This document shows, one piece after another, positions 8,804 to 17,165 of a stretch of 64,000 nt of DNA. Where the stretch lies: NCBI RefSeq assembly GCF_017165765.1, contig NZ_JAFGZD010000019.1, positions 41,510-105,509 on the forward strand. The letters run 5' to 3'. The notes under the pieces were generated by a model, which saw only the letters and a list, made by a program, of their open reading frames with translations, did not search any database and was not told the origin of the DNA. This DNA is from Pseudomonas capsici (GTDB lineage: Bacteria; Pseudomonadota; Gammaproteobacteria; Pseudomonadales; Pseudomonadaceae). Positions within the stretch are counted from its first letter, which is position 1; every line of letters starts with the position of its first letter. Made by a program: the position numbers and the translations under genes.

Positions 8804-10015
8804 TCAGCAACCGCTCAGGGCCACCTGAGGACGCTCCGAAGCGAAAAAGAACGGTCGGAAACGAACACCGACAACGTTGCCTGCATAAGCTGCCAGCAAC
8901 CACAGCCAGCCATGCAGGCTGCCCGAAGCAATACCGCTGAAATACGCGCCGATGTTACAACCGTAGGCCAGGCGTGAGCCGTAGCCAAGCAGCAGGCCGC
9001 CCACCACGGCAGCGATCAGCGAACGGGCCGGAATATTCAGATTCGGTGCAAAACGCCCCGCCAGCCCGGCAGCCAACAACGCCCCGATCATGATGCCGAC
9101 ATCCATCACGCTGGTAATGTCTTCCCAGACCGGAGCCGCCAGCGCCTTGGCATTCGCCGGCATCTGCCAGAATACCCAGCTGCCGACATCCACACCAAGG
9201 CTTCCTGCCACTTTGGCCCCCCACAGAGCGAAAGCCGACGTGATACCCCAAGGCCGCCCGGCCAGCGCCAGAGTCGCATAGTTCAACAACGCCAGAGCCA
9301 CCGCCCCCCAGACCAGAATCCATGGGCCGCGCAGGAATCGTTGCAGGCCACGATGCTCGCTGGTGACAGGCGCTTCAAGCTCGCCATGGCGGTGTTTTTC
9401 CAGACGCACGGTCAGCCACGCAATGAACGCGAATACCGCCAGACTCAGCCCCAGGGCAGGCATCACGCCAAAGCTTTTCACGATGGAGGTGGCCGGGAAG
9501 GATGGCAGCGAGAACCACCAGTCGACATGGTGAGTCGCAATCAGGGAGCCGAGGATGAAGAACAGCAGAGTCACCAGCATCCGCGCATTGCCGCCACCGG
9601 CAGTGAACAGGGTGCCCGAGGCACACCCACCGCCCAGTTGCATCCCGATACCGAAGATGAACGCTCCGAACACCACCGAAACACCCGCCGGGGCGACCAG
9701 CCCGTTGACCGGCTGGCCAAACAGCGTGCCAGCGCCCAAAGCAGGAAAGAACAGCACAACCGCCAACGCCAGCATAACCATCTGGGCCCGCAAGCCTGCG
9801 CCCCGTCGCTCCTTGATGAAGACCCGCCATGCAGACGTGAAACCGAACGCTGCGTGATAGAGCGTAAGGCCCAGAGCCGCGCCCACGATCAGCAACAGTA
9901 CCTGACGCACATTGGTGCTACTGAGCAAGAACAGCGCAGCGGATAAAAGCAGTAGAACAGCGACCAACGTCACACCGGGCTTGCGCGAAGGCGCAGCCGA
10001 AAGAGAAGTACTCAT
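8804..10015 (-). CDS. YeeE/YedE family (DUF395) sulfur-compound transporter
   Basis: 403 residues, strongly hydrophobic, 9-10 membrane segments in two pseudo-repeats. The conserved cysteine motifs are present: MQLGGGCASGTLFTAGGG in the first half and AYGCNIGAYFSGIASGS in the second. Related YeeE/TsuA proteins pass thiosulfate across the inner membrane through relayed cysteines. No TusA-like partner gene is adjacent, so the substrate here is only inferred. Starts at ATG 10015 and stands as a single gene between bestrophin and the MocR regulator, all on the minus strand. Confidence 0.82.
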   Translation of the reverse strand: MSTSLSAAPSRKPGVTLVAVLLLLSAALFLLSSTNVRQVLLLIVGAALGLTLYHAAFGFTSAWRVFIKERRGAGLRAQMVMLALAVVLFFPALGAGTLFGQPVNGLVAPAGVSVVFGAFIFGIGMQLGGGCASGTLFTAGGGNARMLVTLLFFILGSLIATHHVDWWFSLPSFPATSIVKSFGVMPALGLSLAVFAFIAWLTVRLEKHRHGELEAPVTSEHRGLQRFLRGPWILVWGAVALALLNYATLALAGRPWGITSAFALWGAKVAGSLGVDVGSWVFWQMPANAKALAAPVWEDITSVMDVGIMIGALLAAGLAGRFAPNLNIPARSLIAAVVGGLLLGYGSRLAYGCNIGAYFSGIASGSLHGWLWLLAAYAGNVVGVRFRPFFFASERPQVALSGC

Positions 10016-10099
10016 TGGAAAATCTCAGCAGGGAAAACAGTCCCGCGCAGTATATCCCCTCGCCACAGGCTACTGGTCAGGCAACGAAAGAGTCCTCGG

Positions 10100-11656
10100 T
10101 TACCAGACCCGACGCAATCTGCCCAATGCATCGGCAATCGCAGCTTCCGGCACGCCTGCAAACCCAAGGACCAGCCCGGCGCGGTTATCCACAGGCTCGG
10201 TTGAATCCGGGAGCCAGTAGTCGCTCAAGGCATTGATTTCGACACCGATACTCTCGGCCTTGTCGATCAGCTCGCGCTCACGAGCCAGACTGTTCACACG
10301 GACCATGACATGCAGGCCGGCCACGACCCTGGGCATCGCGCCACAGCCCGGGATATTGTCCGGCCAGCCTTCAAGCAGTGCATTGCGACGACTCAAGGCC
10401 GCACGGCGCATGCGACGAATATGACGTTGAAAGTGACCGGTCGCGATAAATTGCGCCATCACTGCCTGGGTACTGACCTCGGAATGGCGCATGTCCACGC
10501 CCCGACGCTGGCTGAATGGCTTGACCAATCCCTGAGGCAAGACCAGATACCCCAGACGCAACGCCGGGAAAACCACCTTGCCGAAAGTCCCGACATACAG
10601 AACCCGCCCTGCCCCATCCAGCGCCGCCAGCGGTGCCAGAGGCGCGCCGCTGTAACGGTACTCGCCGTCGTAGTCGTCTTCGACAATCCAGCCCTGATTG
10701 TTTTTTGCCCAGGCCAGCAATTCCAGGCGGCGTGCCAGACTCATGACCACACCGGTCGGGTATTGATGGGAAGGCGTGACATAAGCCAGTTTGCAATCGG
10801 TCTGCTCAAGGTCGGCACAGCGCATGCCGTCCTCATCGACGGCAATGCCCTGCAACCTGGCACCCGCCACGGCAAAGGCATGACCTGCGGCACGATAGCC
10901 GGGGTTTTCCACAGCCACCCCATCGCCCGCCTCCAGCAGCAACTGTGCACAAAGGCTGATTGCCTGCTGCGCGCCATTGGTGATCACTATTTGTTCAGCC
11001 GAGCAATGCAGCCCGCGCGATGAACGCAGATACGAGGCAATCAGCTCTCTAAGTCGCCACTCTCCCGCCGCTTCGCCATAACCCAGCAGTTGAAGATCCG
11101 GCCTGCGCCAGAAAGCCGCATGCAGCTTGCCCCACTGGGTAAAGGGGAAAAGATCGAAAGCCGGAACCCCCACCCGAAAGGCTCGCGGTGCACCCTTTAG
11201 CGGGGCATTCAAATGATGCTTTTGCAGAAGCTCCAGCGCCGGACTGTGGATAACTTGATTGGGCACATTCTGAAGATTTTCGCAGGAAAATGTGGATAAA
11301 CCTGTGCGTAACCTTGTTGATAAGCCTGTGGATAGTTCAGTGGATAATTTTTTTACCGAGGAATTCTCAACAACTGCTGTTTTATCGGGCAACTGAGCGA
11401 CATAGGTCCCGTCACCGATGCGTCCCTCGATAAAACCTTCGGCATAAAGCTGATCGTAGGCACGCATCACGCTGTTTCGGGAAATCGACAAGGATTCGGC
11501 CAGATCACGACTGGCTGGCAGGCGCGTCCCGCTGGCAAGACCGCCCTCGAGAATGCGCTGACGCAAAATCTGATAAAGCTGCCGACTCAAACCCTTGCGA
11601 CGATCCAGTTCGACACCGGCGAGGTTCAAGGGAAACGCGGGAGTGCCTGAATGCAT
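10100..11656 (-). CDS. MocR/PdxR-type regulator (GntR helix-turn-helix + aminotransferase fold)
   Basis: 518 residues. N-terminal GntR winged helix about 15-85 (LPASRDLAESLSISRNSVMRAYDQLYAEGFIEGR), then a linker of roughly 70 residues and a type I aminotransferase-like domain to the end. The putative PLP lysine is in YVGTFGKVVFPALRLGY, and EDDYDGEYR is the conserved loop. MocR proteins sense PLP-linked ligands and normally control the divergent gene, here the PaiB-like protein at 11746. The linker contains a repetitive LSTE-LSTG-LSTR-LRTG-LSTF stretch encoded by a DnaA-box array. An interrupted ATTGG(T)TCC inverted pair in the divergent gap (about 11660 and 11700) could be its operator. Confidence 0.87.
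   Translation of the reverse strand: MHSGTPAFPLNLAGVELDRRKGLSRQLYQILRQRILEGGLASGTRLPASRDLAESLSISRNSVMRAYDQLYAEGFIEGRIGDGTYVAQLPDKTAVVENSSVKKLSTELSTGLSTRLRTGLSTFSCENLQNVPNQVIHSPALELLQKHHLNAPLKGAPRAFRVGVPAFDLFPFTQWGKLHAAFWRRPDLQLLGYGEAAGEWRLRELIASYLRSSRGLHCSAEQIVITNGAQQAISLCAQLLLEAGDGVAVENPGYRAAGHAFAVAGARLQGIAVDEDGMRCADLEQTDCKLAYVTPSHQYPTGVVMSLARRLELLAWAKNNQGWIVEDDYDGEYRYSGAPLAPLAALDGAGRVLYVGTFGKVVFPALRLGYLVLPQGLVKPFSQRRGVDMRHSEVSTQAVMAQFIATGHFQRHIRRMRRAALSRRNALLEGWPDNIPGCGAMPRVVAGLHVMVRVNSLARERELIDKAESIGVEINALSDYWLPDSTEPVDNRAGLVLGFAGVPEAAIADALGRLRRVW
11245..11347 (-). repeat. 12-bp tandem array of DnaA-box-like 9-mers inside mocR
   Basis: TGTGGATAA (the minus-strand DnaA box TTATCCACA) occurs exactly at 11245-11253 and 11291-11299. 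From the second copy the pattern continues in register every 12 bp: 11303 TGTGCGTAA, 11315 TGTTGATAA, 11327 TGTGGATAG and 11339 AGTGGATAA. All six have the same orientation; three have one mismatch and one has two. The 12-bp period is four codons, and the array encodes an (L-S-T-x) repeat in the MocR linker. Either it is a protein repeat that happens to resemble DnaA boxes or a DnaA-binding cluster held in a tolerant linker. Confidence 0.75.
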
Positions 11657-11745
11657 GAAATTGGTCCCATGAAATCTGTCGGTAATGGCTCTTACAAGGA
11701 ACCAATATCCTGCCTAGGATTTGCTCATTAACCAAGGACATTGCC

Positions 11746-12369
11746 ATGTACACGCCTAAAGCCTTCAGTGAGAGCGACACGCTGCAGTTGCATGATTGGA
11801 TGGACCAGACCCGGCTGGCGATTCTCGTTACCCAGGGCGAAGAAGGCCTGCAGGCCACTCACCTGCCGCTGTTACTGAACCGCGAGCAAGGTCCCAATGG
11901 CACGCTCTACGGCCATCTGGCCAAAGCCAACCCTCAGTGGCGAGCGCTCGAAAACCTGTCTAAAGCTCTGGTGATATTTCCCGGTGGCGATGCCTATGTG
12001 AGCCCGTCTTTCTACCCGAGCAAGGCCGAGCACGAGAAAGTCGTACCGACCTGGAATTACCTGGCCGTTCATGCCTATGGCAAGGCCGAGGTTTTCACCG
12101 ATCCCGAGCGCCTGCACCGACTGGTCGGCAGCCTCACCGACAAACATGAGTCCCGTCGCGCCCAGCCATGGTCCATCGATGACGCACCAGCCGAATACAT
12201 CGAGAAGATGCTGGGTGCAATTGTCGGCTTCGCCCTGCCCATCGAGTCGCTACAGGGCAAGCGCAAACTCAGTCAGAACCGCAGTGCTCAGGATATTGCA
12301 GGCGTACGCGACGGCCTGACTGTCAGCCAGGACCCGAAAGATCAGGAAATCGCTCGCTTGATGAGCTGA
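11746..12369 (+). CDS. PaiB-like FMN-binding protein (putative transcriptional regulator family)
   Basis: 207 residues, the standard length of the FMN-binding split-barrel PaiB family. It starts with MYTPKAFSESD and contains the conserved segments THLPLLLNREQG, GHLAKANPQW and VPTWNYLAVHAYG. In Bacillus PaiA/PaiB act together on sporulation and polyamine acetylation; here the two genes that follow are acetyltransferases, which repeats that pairing. AAGGA precedes the ATG by about 7 bp. It is divergent from the MocR gene, probably its regulator, and starts a three-gene operon. Confidence 0.85.
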   Translation: MYTPKAFSESDTLQLHDWMDQTRLAILVTQGEEGLQATHLPLLLNREQGPNGTLYGHLAKANPQWRALENLSKALVIFPGGDAYVSPSFYPSKAEHEKVVPTWNYLAVHAYGKAEVFTDPERLHRLVGSLTDKHESRRAQPWSIDDAPAEYIEKMLGAIVGFALPIESLQGKRKLSQNRSAQDIAGVRDGLTVSQDPKDQEIARLMS

Positions 12370-12380
12370 AGGAGAATCGC

Positions 12381-12827
12381 ATGACCACTGTTCAAATCCG
12401 CCCCGTAACGGCTGACGATCACGACGCATGGCTGCCGTTGTGGCAGGCCTATCTGCGCTTTTACAAGACCGAACTGGCCGACGGCGTCAGTGATGTCACC
12501 TGGCAACGCTTTCTGGACCCCACCGAACCCACCCACTCGGCATTGGCATGGCTGGATGGCAAAGCCGTGGGCATGGTGAATTTCATCTACCATCGTTCCA
12601 ACTGGAGCATCAGGAATGCCTGTTATCTCCAGGACCTGATCGTGAGCCCCGAACAGCGCGGTACCGGCATCGGCAGGCTGTTGATCGAACATGTCTACGC
12701 CACTGCCAAGGCCAGCGATTGCGACAAGGTTCACTGGCTGACCCACGAAACCAACACTACAGCCATTGCGCTTTACGAACGCATTGCCGAACGCGGCGGC
12801 TACATCCAATTTCGCAAGGCCCTTTGA
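12381..12827 (+). CDS. GNAT family N-acetyltransferase
   Basis: 148 residues. The acetyl-CoA pyrophosphate loop is SPEQRGTGIGRLLIEH (about residues 91-106) and ALYERIAERGGYIQFRKAL forms the C-terminal GNAT strand-helix. The substrate is unknown; because it follows a PaiB-like gene by 11 bp, a polyamine or other amine is possible but unproved. AAGGAG precedes the start. Confidence 0.85.
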   Translation: MTTVQIRPVTADDHDAWLPLWQAYLRFYKTELADGVSDVTWQRFLDPTEPTHSALAWLDGKAVGMVNFIYHRSNWSIRNACYLQDLIVSPEQRGTGIGRLLIEHVYATAKASDCDKVHWLTHETNTTAIALYERIAERGGYIQFRKAL

Positions 12828-12843
12828 GGCAGGAAGTCTGCTC

Positions 12844-13515
12844 ATGTCCGATACCCCGATCCAATGGCAACCCGCATCACTTCCAGAAAACAAAACTCTG
12901 GAAGGCCGCTTCATTCGCCTGGAGAAACTCGACCCGGCACGCCACGCAGATGATCTCTGGCTTGCGCTCAATGGTCCGGACTCCGACCCGAAACTCTGGG
13001 ATTACCTGCCTTACGGCCCGTTCAACGAACGCGAGGCTTTCGACGCCTGGTTGCAGAGACATGCCAGCGATACTGACCCGTGGTTCTACAGCGTGGTCGA
13101 CCAGAACACAGGCGTGACCGAGGGCTTGATCAGCCTGATGTCGATTGTCGCCGCCCATGGCCGGATAGAAATCGGCCACGTGACCTTTGGTGCCCGCATG
13201 CAACGCACTCCCAAAGGCACAGAAGCCATCTACCTGCTGGCCAGAGAAGCCTTCGCTCTGGGCTATCGTCGCCTGGAATGGAAATGCAACGCCAACAACG
13301 CCCGCTCCAAGCGTGCGGCAGACCGCTTCGGCTTCAGCTACGAAGGACTCTTTCGCCAGCACATGGTGGTCAAGGGCGTGAACCGGGATACCGCCTGGTA
13401 TTCGATCCTCGACAACGAGTGGCCCGCACTGCAAAAGGCTTTCGAGGCCTGGCTGGCTGTGGATAACTTCAAGGATGGGCAGCAGATCAAGGGGCTGGAA
13501 GCGTTTCGCGGATGA
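12844..13515 (+). CDS. GNAT family acetyltransferase, RimJ/RimL-like
   Basis: 223 residues. Typical of the RimJ/RimL-type acetyltransferases: LEGRFIRLEKLDPARHADDL at the N-terminus, FGARMQRTPKGTEAIYLLAREAF in the acetyl-CoA site, and LEWKCNANNARSKRAADRFGFSYEG at the C-terminal half. The ATG at 12844 is preferred to an upstream in-frame ATG at 12766 because it follows the end of the first GNAT by 16 bp and begins at the family N-terminus. Last gene of the PaiB operon; possible substrates are a protein N-terminus or a small amine. Confidence 0.85.
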   Translation: MSDTPIQWQPASLPENKTLEGRFIRLEKLDPARHADDLWLALNGPDSDPKLWDYLPYGPFNEREAFDAWLQRHASDTDPWFYSVVDQNTGVTEGLISLMSIVAAHGRIEIGHVTFGARMQRTPKGTEAIYLLAREAFALGYRRLEWKCNANNARSKRAADRFGFSYEGLFRQHMVVKGVNRDTAWYSILDNEWPALQKAFEAWLAVDNFKDGQQIKGLEAFRG

Positions 13516-13571
13516 CATAAAAAAGGGAAGCCACGTGTGCTCCCCCGAGGAAAATCGTTAAGGTATGAGCG

Positions 13572-13612
13572 GATTCATCCGCGAATTTCGCGAATGAATT
13601 CGCTTCTACAGC
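13572..13612. repeat. REP-like inverted repeat (GCGAATGAATTCGC family)
   Basis: Two back-to-back arms, AGCGGATTCATCCGCGAA and TTCGCGAATGAATTCGCTT, form an inverted pair between the convergent ends of the GNAT gene and pycB. The same core recurs at 28708, 44868 and, partly, at 54850. Confidence 0.7.
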
Positions 13613-13619
13613 GAGGTTG

Positions 13620-15425
13620 TCATTCGATCTCGACCAGGATCTCGCCAGGGTTGACCCGATCACCCTTGGCCACATGAATGGCAACCACTTTGCCCGCGAT
13701 GGACGCCTGGACTTCAGTCTCCATTTTCATCGCCTCGGTGATCAGCACAGCCTGACCGGCCTTGACCGCATCGCCTTCCTTGACCAACACATCGACGATG
13801 TTGCCGGGCATGGTGGTGCTGACGTGACCCGGTGCATGGGCCTGTTTGCGTTTGCTGGCACCGCCGCCGACGAATTCGTTGAGCGGTTCGAACACCACTT
13901 CTTCCGGCATGCCGTCGATGGACAGGTAGAAGTGACGCTTGCCTTCGGCCTTGACGCCTACGCCGGTGATATCCACACGGTAGGTTTCGCCGTGAACGTC
14001 GATCACGAACTCGGTCGGCACGCCTTCACCGCCCACCTTGCCGATGCTGCCTGCTTCCGGGATTGGCAGCAGCTCTTCGGGTTTCAAGGTGCCCGCAGCG
14101 CGGTCTTCGAGGAATTTTCGGCCAATGTCCGGGAACATGGCGTAAGTCAGCACATCCTCTTCGGATTGCGCGAGGTCACCGATTTCGCCGCGCAGCTTGG
14201 TCATTTCCGGCTTGAGCAGGTCGGCCGGGCGCACATCGATCAGGTCTTCGTTGCCAATGGCCTGACGACGCAGTTTGGCGTCCACTTCACCCGGAGCCTT
14301 GCCGTAACCGCCCTGCAGATACAGCTTCACTTCGTTGGTGATGGTCTTGTAACGCTCGCCCGCCAGCACGTTGAAGAACGCCTGGGTGCCCACGATCTGG
14401 GAAGTCGGCGTGACCAGCGGCGGGTAACCCAGATCCTTGCGAACCCGCGGAATCTCGGCCAGCACTTCGCCCATACGATTGAGCGCGCCCTGCTCCTTGA
14501 GCTGGTTGGCCAGGTTGGAAATCATCCCGCCCGGCACCTGATTGACCTGCACACGGGTGTCGACTGCCGTGAATTCACTCTCGAACTGGTGGTACTTCTT
14601 GCGCACGGCATAGAAATACAGACCGATTTCCTGCAGCAGCTCCAGATCCAGACCGGTATCGAATTCGCTGCCCTTGAGGGCGGCAACCATGGATTCGGTC
14701 CCCGGATGGCTGGTGCCCCAGGCGAAGCTGGAGATGGCCGTATCGATATGGTCGGCCCCGTTTTCGACGGCCTTGAGCTGACACATCGCCGCCAGGCCTG
14801 CAGTGTCGTGGGAGTGGATAAAGACCGGGAGTGATTGCTCGGCCTTCAGGGCCTTGACCAGTTCGCCCGTGGCAAAAGGCGTCAGCAGGCCAGCCATATC
14901 CTTGATCGCCAAGGAGTCGCACCCCATGGCTTCCATCTGCCGGGCCTGTTCCACGAAAGCACTGATGGTATGCACCGGGCTGGTGGTATAGGCGATAGTG
15001 CCCTGGGCATGTTTACCCGCTTCTTTCACCGCTTCGATGGCGACCTTCAGGTTACGCACATCGTTCATGGCGTCGAAGATACGGAACACATCGATACCAT
15101 TCGATGCCGCCTTGGCGACAAATGCCTTCACCACGTCATCGCTGTAATGGCGGTAGCCCAACAGGTTCTGGCCGCGCAGCAGCATTTGCAGACGGGTATT
15201 GGGCAAGGCCGCACGCAACTGGCGCAGACGCTCCCATGGGTCTTCCTTGAGAAACCGTACACAGGCATCGAACGTCGCCCCGCCCCACACTTCCAGCGAC
15301 CAGTAGCCGACCTTGTCGAGCTTGTCGCAGATCGGCAGCATGTCTTCGGTGCGCATGCGGGTCGCCAGCAACGATTGGTGGGCGTCGCGCAGAATGGTGT
15401 CGGTGACAAAGATTTTCTTCGGCAT
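13620..15425 (-). CDS. pycB: Pyruvate carboxylase subunit B (carboxyltransferase + biotin carrier)
   Basis: 601 residues: HMGL-like carboxyltransferase barrel about 5-270, conserved PYC/OADA domain about 290-460, biotinyl domain about 525-601 with the biotinylated Lys in EAMKMETEV. Metal ligands are visible in TDTILRDAHQS and HSHDTAG, and the catalytic lysine in AIKDMAG. It transfers CO2 from carboxybiotin to pyruvate, giving oxaloacetate for anaplerosis. The partner pycA lies just upstream, and both sit beside a LysR regulator. No membrane beta subunit is present, which argues against a sodium-pumping decarboxylase. Confidence 0.92.
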   Translation of the reverse strand: MPKKIFVTDTILRDAHQSLLATRMRTEDMLPICDKLDKVGYWSLEVWGGATFDACVRFLKEDPWERLRQLRAALPNTRLQMLLRGQNLLGYRHYSDDVVKAFVAKAASNGIDVFRIFDAMNDVRNLKVAIEAVKEAGKHAQGTIAYTTSPVHTISAFVEQARQMEAMGCDSLAIKDMAGLLTPFATGELVKALKAEQSLPVFIHSHDTAGLAAMCQLKAVENGADHIDTAISSFAWGTSHPGTESMVAALKGSEFDTGLDLELLQEIGLYFYAVRKKYHQFESEFTAVDTRVQVNQVPGGMISNLANQLKEQGALNRMGEVLAEIPRVRKDLGYPPLVTPTSQIVGTQAFFNVLAGERYKTITNEVKLYLQGGYGKAPGEVDAKLRRQAIGNEDLIDVRPADLLKPEMTKLRGEIGDLAQSEEDVLTYAMFPDIGRKFLEDRAAGTLKPEELLPIPEAGSIGKVGGEGVPTEFVIDVHGETYRVDITGVGVKAEGKRHFYLSIDGMPEEVVFEPLNEFVGGGASKRKQAHAPGHVSTTMPGNIVDVLVKEGDAVKAGQAVLITEAMKMETEVQASIAGKVVAIHVAKGDRVNPGEILVEIE

Positions 15426-15441
15426 TTTCGGAGCTCCTTAT

Positions 15442-15523
15442 AGCGACAAGCTTCAAGCTACAAGCCGCAAGAAAAAGCTGATTCGCTTTGTCTTGTAGCT
15501 TTTCACTTGCAGCTTGCCGCTCA
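15442..15523. repeat. REP-type inverted repeat between pycA and pycB
   Basis: AGCGACAAGCTTCAAGCTAC and, inverted 40 bp away, TTGCAGCTTGCCGCT form a typical Pseudomonas short palindromic pair (AAGCTRCAAG family). It nearly fills the 103-bp gap inside the pyc operon, where it could act as an mRNA-stabilising or processing hairpin. Confidence 0.75.
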
Positions 15524-15528
15524 CATAT

Positions 15529-16944
15529 TCATAGCCCTGCGTGGGCGGCGATGGCGGCGGCGATGGCCAGGGCCAGCTCTTCGGGTTTGCGCTTGATCGA
15601 GTAGTTGGTCAGTTCGGGATGGCTTTCGACGAAGCTGGTATTGAACTGGCCGCTACGGAATTCCGGATTGCGCAGGATTTCCTGGTAATAGGCAGCCGTG
15701 GTCTTCACGCCCTGCAGGCGCATGTCGTCCAGCGCACGCAGGCCACGGTCCATTGCCTCTTCCCAGGTCAGCGCCCAGACAATCAGCTTCAGGCACATCG
15801 AGTCATAGAACGGCGGAATCGTGTAACCGGTGTAGATCGCCGTATCGGTCCGCACGCCAGGCCCGCCGGGCGCGTAGTAGCGGGTGATCTTGCCGAAGCT
15901 GGGCAGGAAGTTGTTCTTCGGGTCTTCGGCATTGATCCGGAATTGCAGGGCAAAACCGCGATGAATGATGTCTTCCTGCTTGATCGACAGCGGCTGGCCG
16001 GACGCGATGCGGATCTGCTCGCGCACGATATCGATGCCGGTGATCTCTTCGGTAATGGTGTGTTCCACCTGAACCCGGGTGTTCATCTCCATGAAATACA
16101 CCTCGCCATCGGCGAGCAGGAATTCCACGGTTCCGGCATTCTCGTAACCCACCGCCTTGGCGGCACGCACAGACAGGTCACCGATATAGGCGCGCTGTTC
16201 TGGCGTCAGTTGCGGGCTTGGAGCGATTTCGATCAACTTCTGGTTGCGGCGCTGGATGGAGCAGTCGCGCTCGAACAGGTGCACCACATTGCCGAAGCTG
16301 TCGCCCAGTATCTGCGCCTCGATGTGTTTGGGATTGACGATGCACTTTTCCAGAAAGACTTCCGCCGAACCAAAAGCCTTGGTGGCCTCGGAAATCACTC
16401 GCGGAAATGCCTGCTCCAGTTCGTCGCGGCTGTTGCAGCGGCGAATACCGCGACCGCCACCACCGGAAGTCGCCTTGAGCATCACCGGATAACCGATACG
16501 GTCACCTTCGATCAGTGCTTCATGAATATCCGCAACGTTGCCCTCAGTGCCCGGCGTGACCGGAACACCGGCCTTTATCATGCTGCGCCGCGCTTCGGTC
16601 TTGTCGCCCATGCGGCGAATGACTTCTGCGGACGGGCCGATGAACTTCACCCCGCGCTCTGCACAGATTTCCGCCAGTTCGGCGTTTTCCGAGAGGAAAC
16701 CGTAACCGGGATGCAGTGCATCGCATCCGGTTTCCACTGCCAGGTTCACCAGCTTGCGCGGGTTCAGGTAACCGGCGAGAGGTTCGGCGCCAATGCTATA
16801 GGCTTCGTCGGCACGTTTGACATGCAGGGCATGCCGGTCGGCGTCTGAAAAGATCGCAACCGAGCGGATGCCCATTTCGGCGCATGCACGCACGATACGG
16901 ACGGCAATCTCTCCACGGTTGGCGATCAGGATTTTTGTTATCAC
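15529..16944 (-). CDS. pycA: Pyruvate carboxylase subunit A (biotin carboxylase)
   Basis: Carboxylates biotin with bicarbonate and ATP. 471 residues from the chosen start. It has ILIANRGEIAVRIVRA at the N-terminus, the glycine-rich ATP loop KATSGGGGRGIRR, and EMNTRVQVEH near residue 290. I chose a GTG at 16942-16944: a GAGGAA ribosome site lies exactly 6 bp upstream, whereas an in-frame ATG at 16950 touches that site (spacing 0) and the one at 16962 has none. A GTG start gives VITKILIANRGE, the expected N-terminus of the subunit. Operon with pycB; regulated probably by the divergent pycR. Confidence 0.92.
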   Translation of the reverse strand: MITKILIANRGEIAVRIVRACAEMGIRSVAIFSDADRHALHVKRADEAYSIGAEPLAGYLNPRKLVNLAVETGCDALHPGYGFLSENAELAEICAERGVKFIGPSAEVIRRMGDKTEARRSMIKAGVPVTPGTEGNVADIHEALIEGDRIGYPVMLKATSGGGGRGIRRCNSRDELEQAFPRVISEATKAFGSAEVFLEKCIVNPKHIEAQILGDSFGNVVHLFERDCSIQRRNQKLIEIAPSPQLTPEQRAYIGDLSVRAAKAVGYENAGTVEFLLADGEVYFMEMNTRVQVEHTITEEITGIDIVREQIRIASGQPLSIKQEDIIHRGFALQFRINAEDPKNNFLPSFGKITRYYAPGGPGVRTDTAIYTGYTIPPFYDSMCLKLIVWALTWEEAMDRGLRALDDMRLQGVKTTAAYYQEILRNPEFRSGQFNTSFVESHPELTNYSIKRKPEELALAIAAAIAAHAGL

Positions 16945-17165
16945 TGGCATTTCCTCGACCATAAGGACTATCGAACCGGCAGAGCCGGTCGGCGCAGGGC
17001 CGCATACGCAGTGTAGTTACTGGCTTTTTGTAACTGCGTATGTGACTGAATGACGCAGGGCCACCCTATTCCTGATCAGCGATTAATAAAAATGAGTAAA
17101 AATTGGGAAAGGCATAAGCAAAAGCTTATAGTTGGTGCTCAAATCACCAGCAGGAGTTATTGAAG

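Noticed and set aside
11245..11347. Possible oriC
   Set aside because: DnaA boxes lie inside a coding region with no AT-rich unwinding element, and dnaA/dnaN or rpmH are not nearby.
13620..16944. Oxaloacetate decarboxylase or acetyl-CoA carboxylase
   Set aside because: No membrane beta/gamma subunits; pairing of biotin carboxylase with a carboxyltransferase-biotin subunit plus a LysR gene fits two-subunit pyruvate carboxylase.
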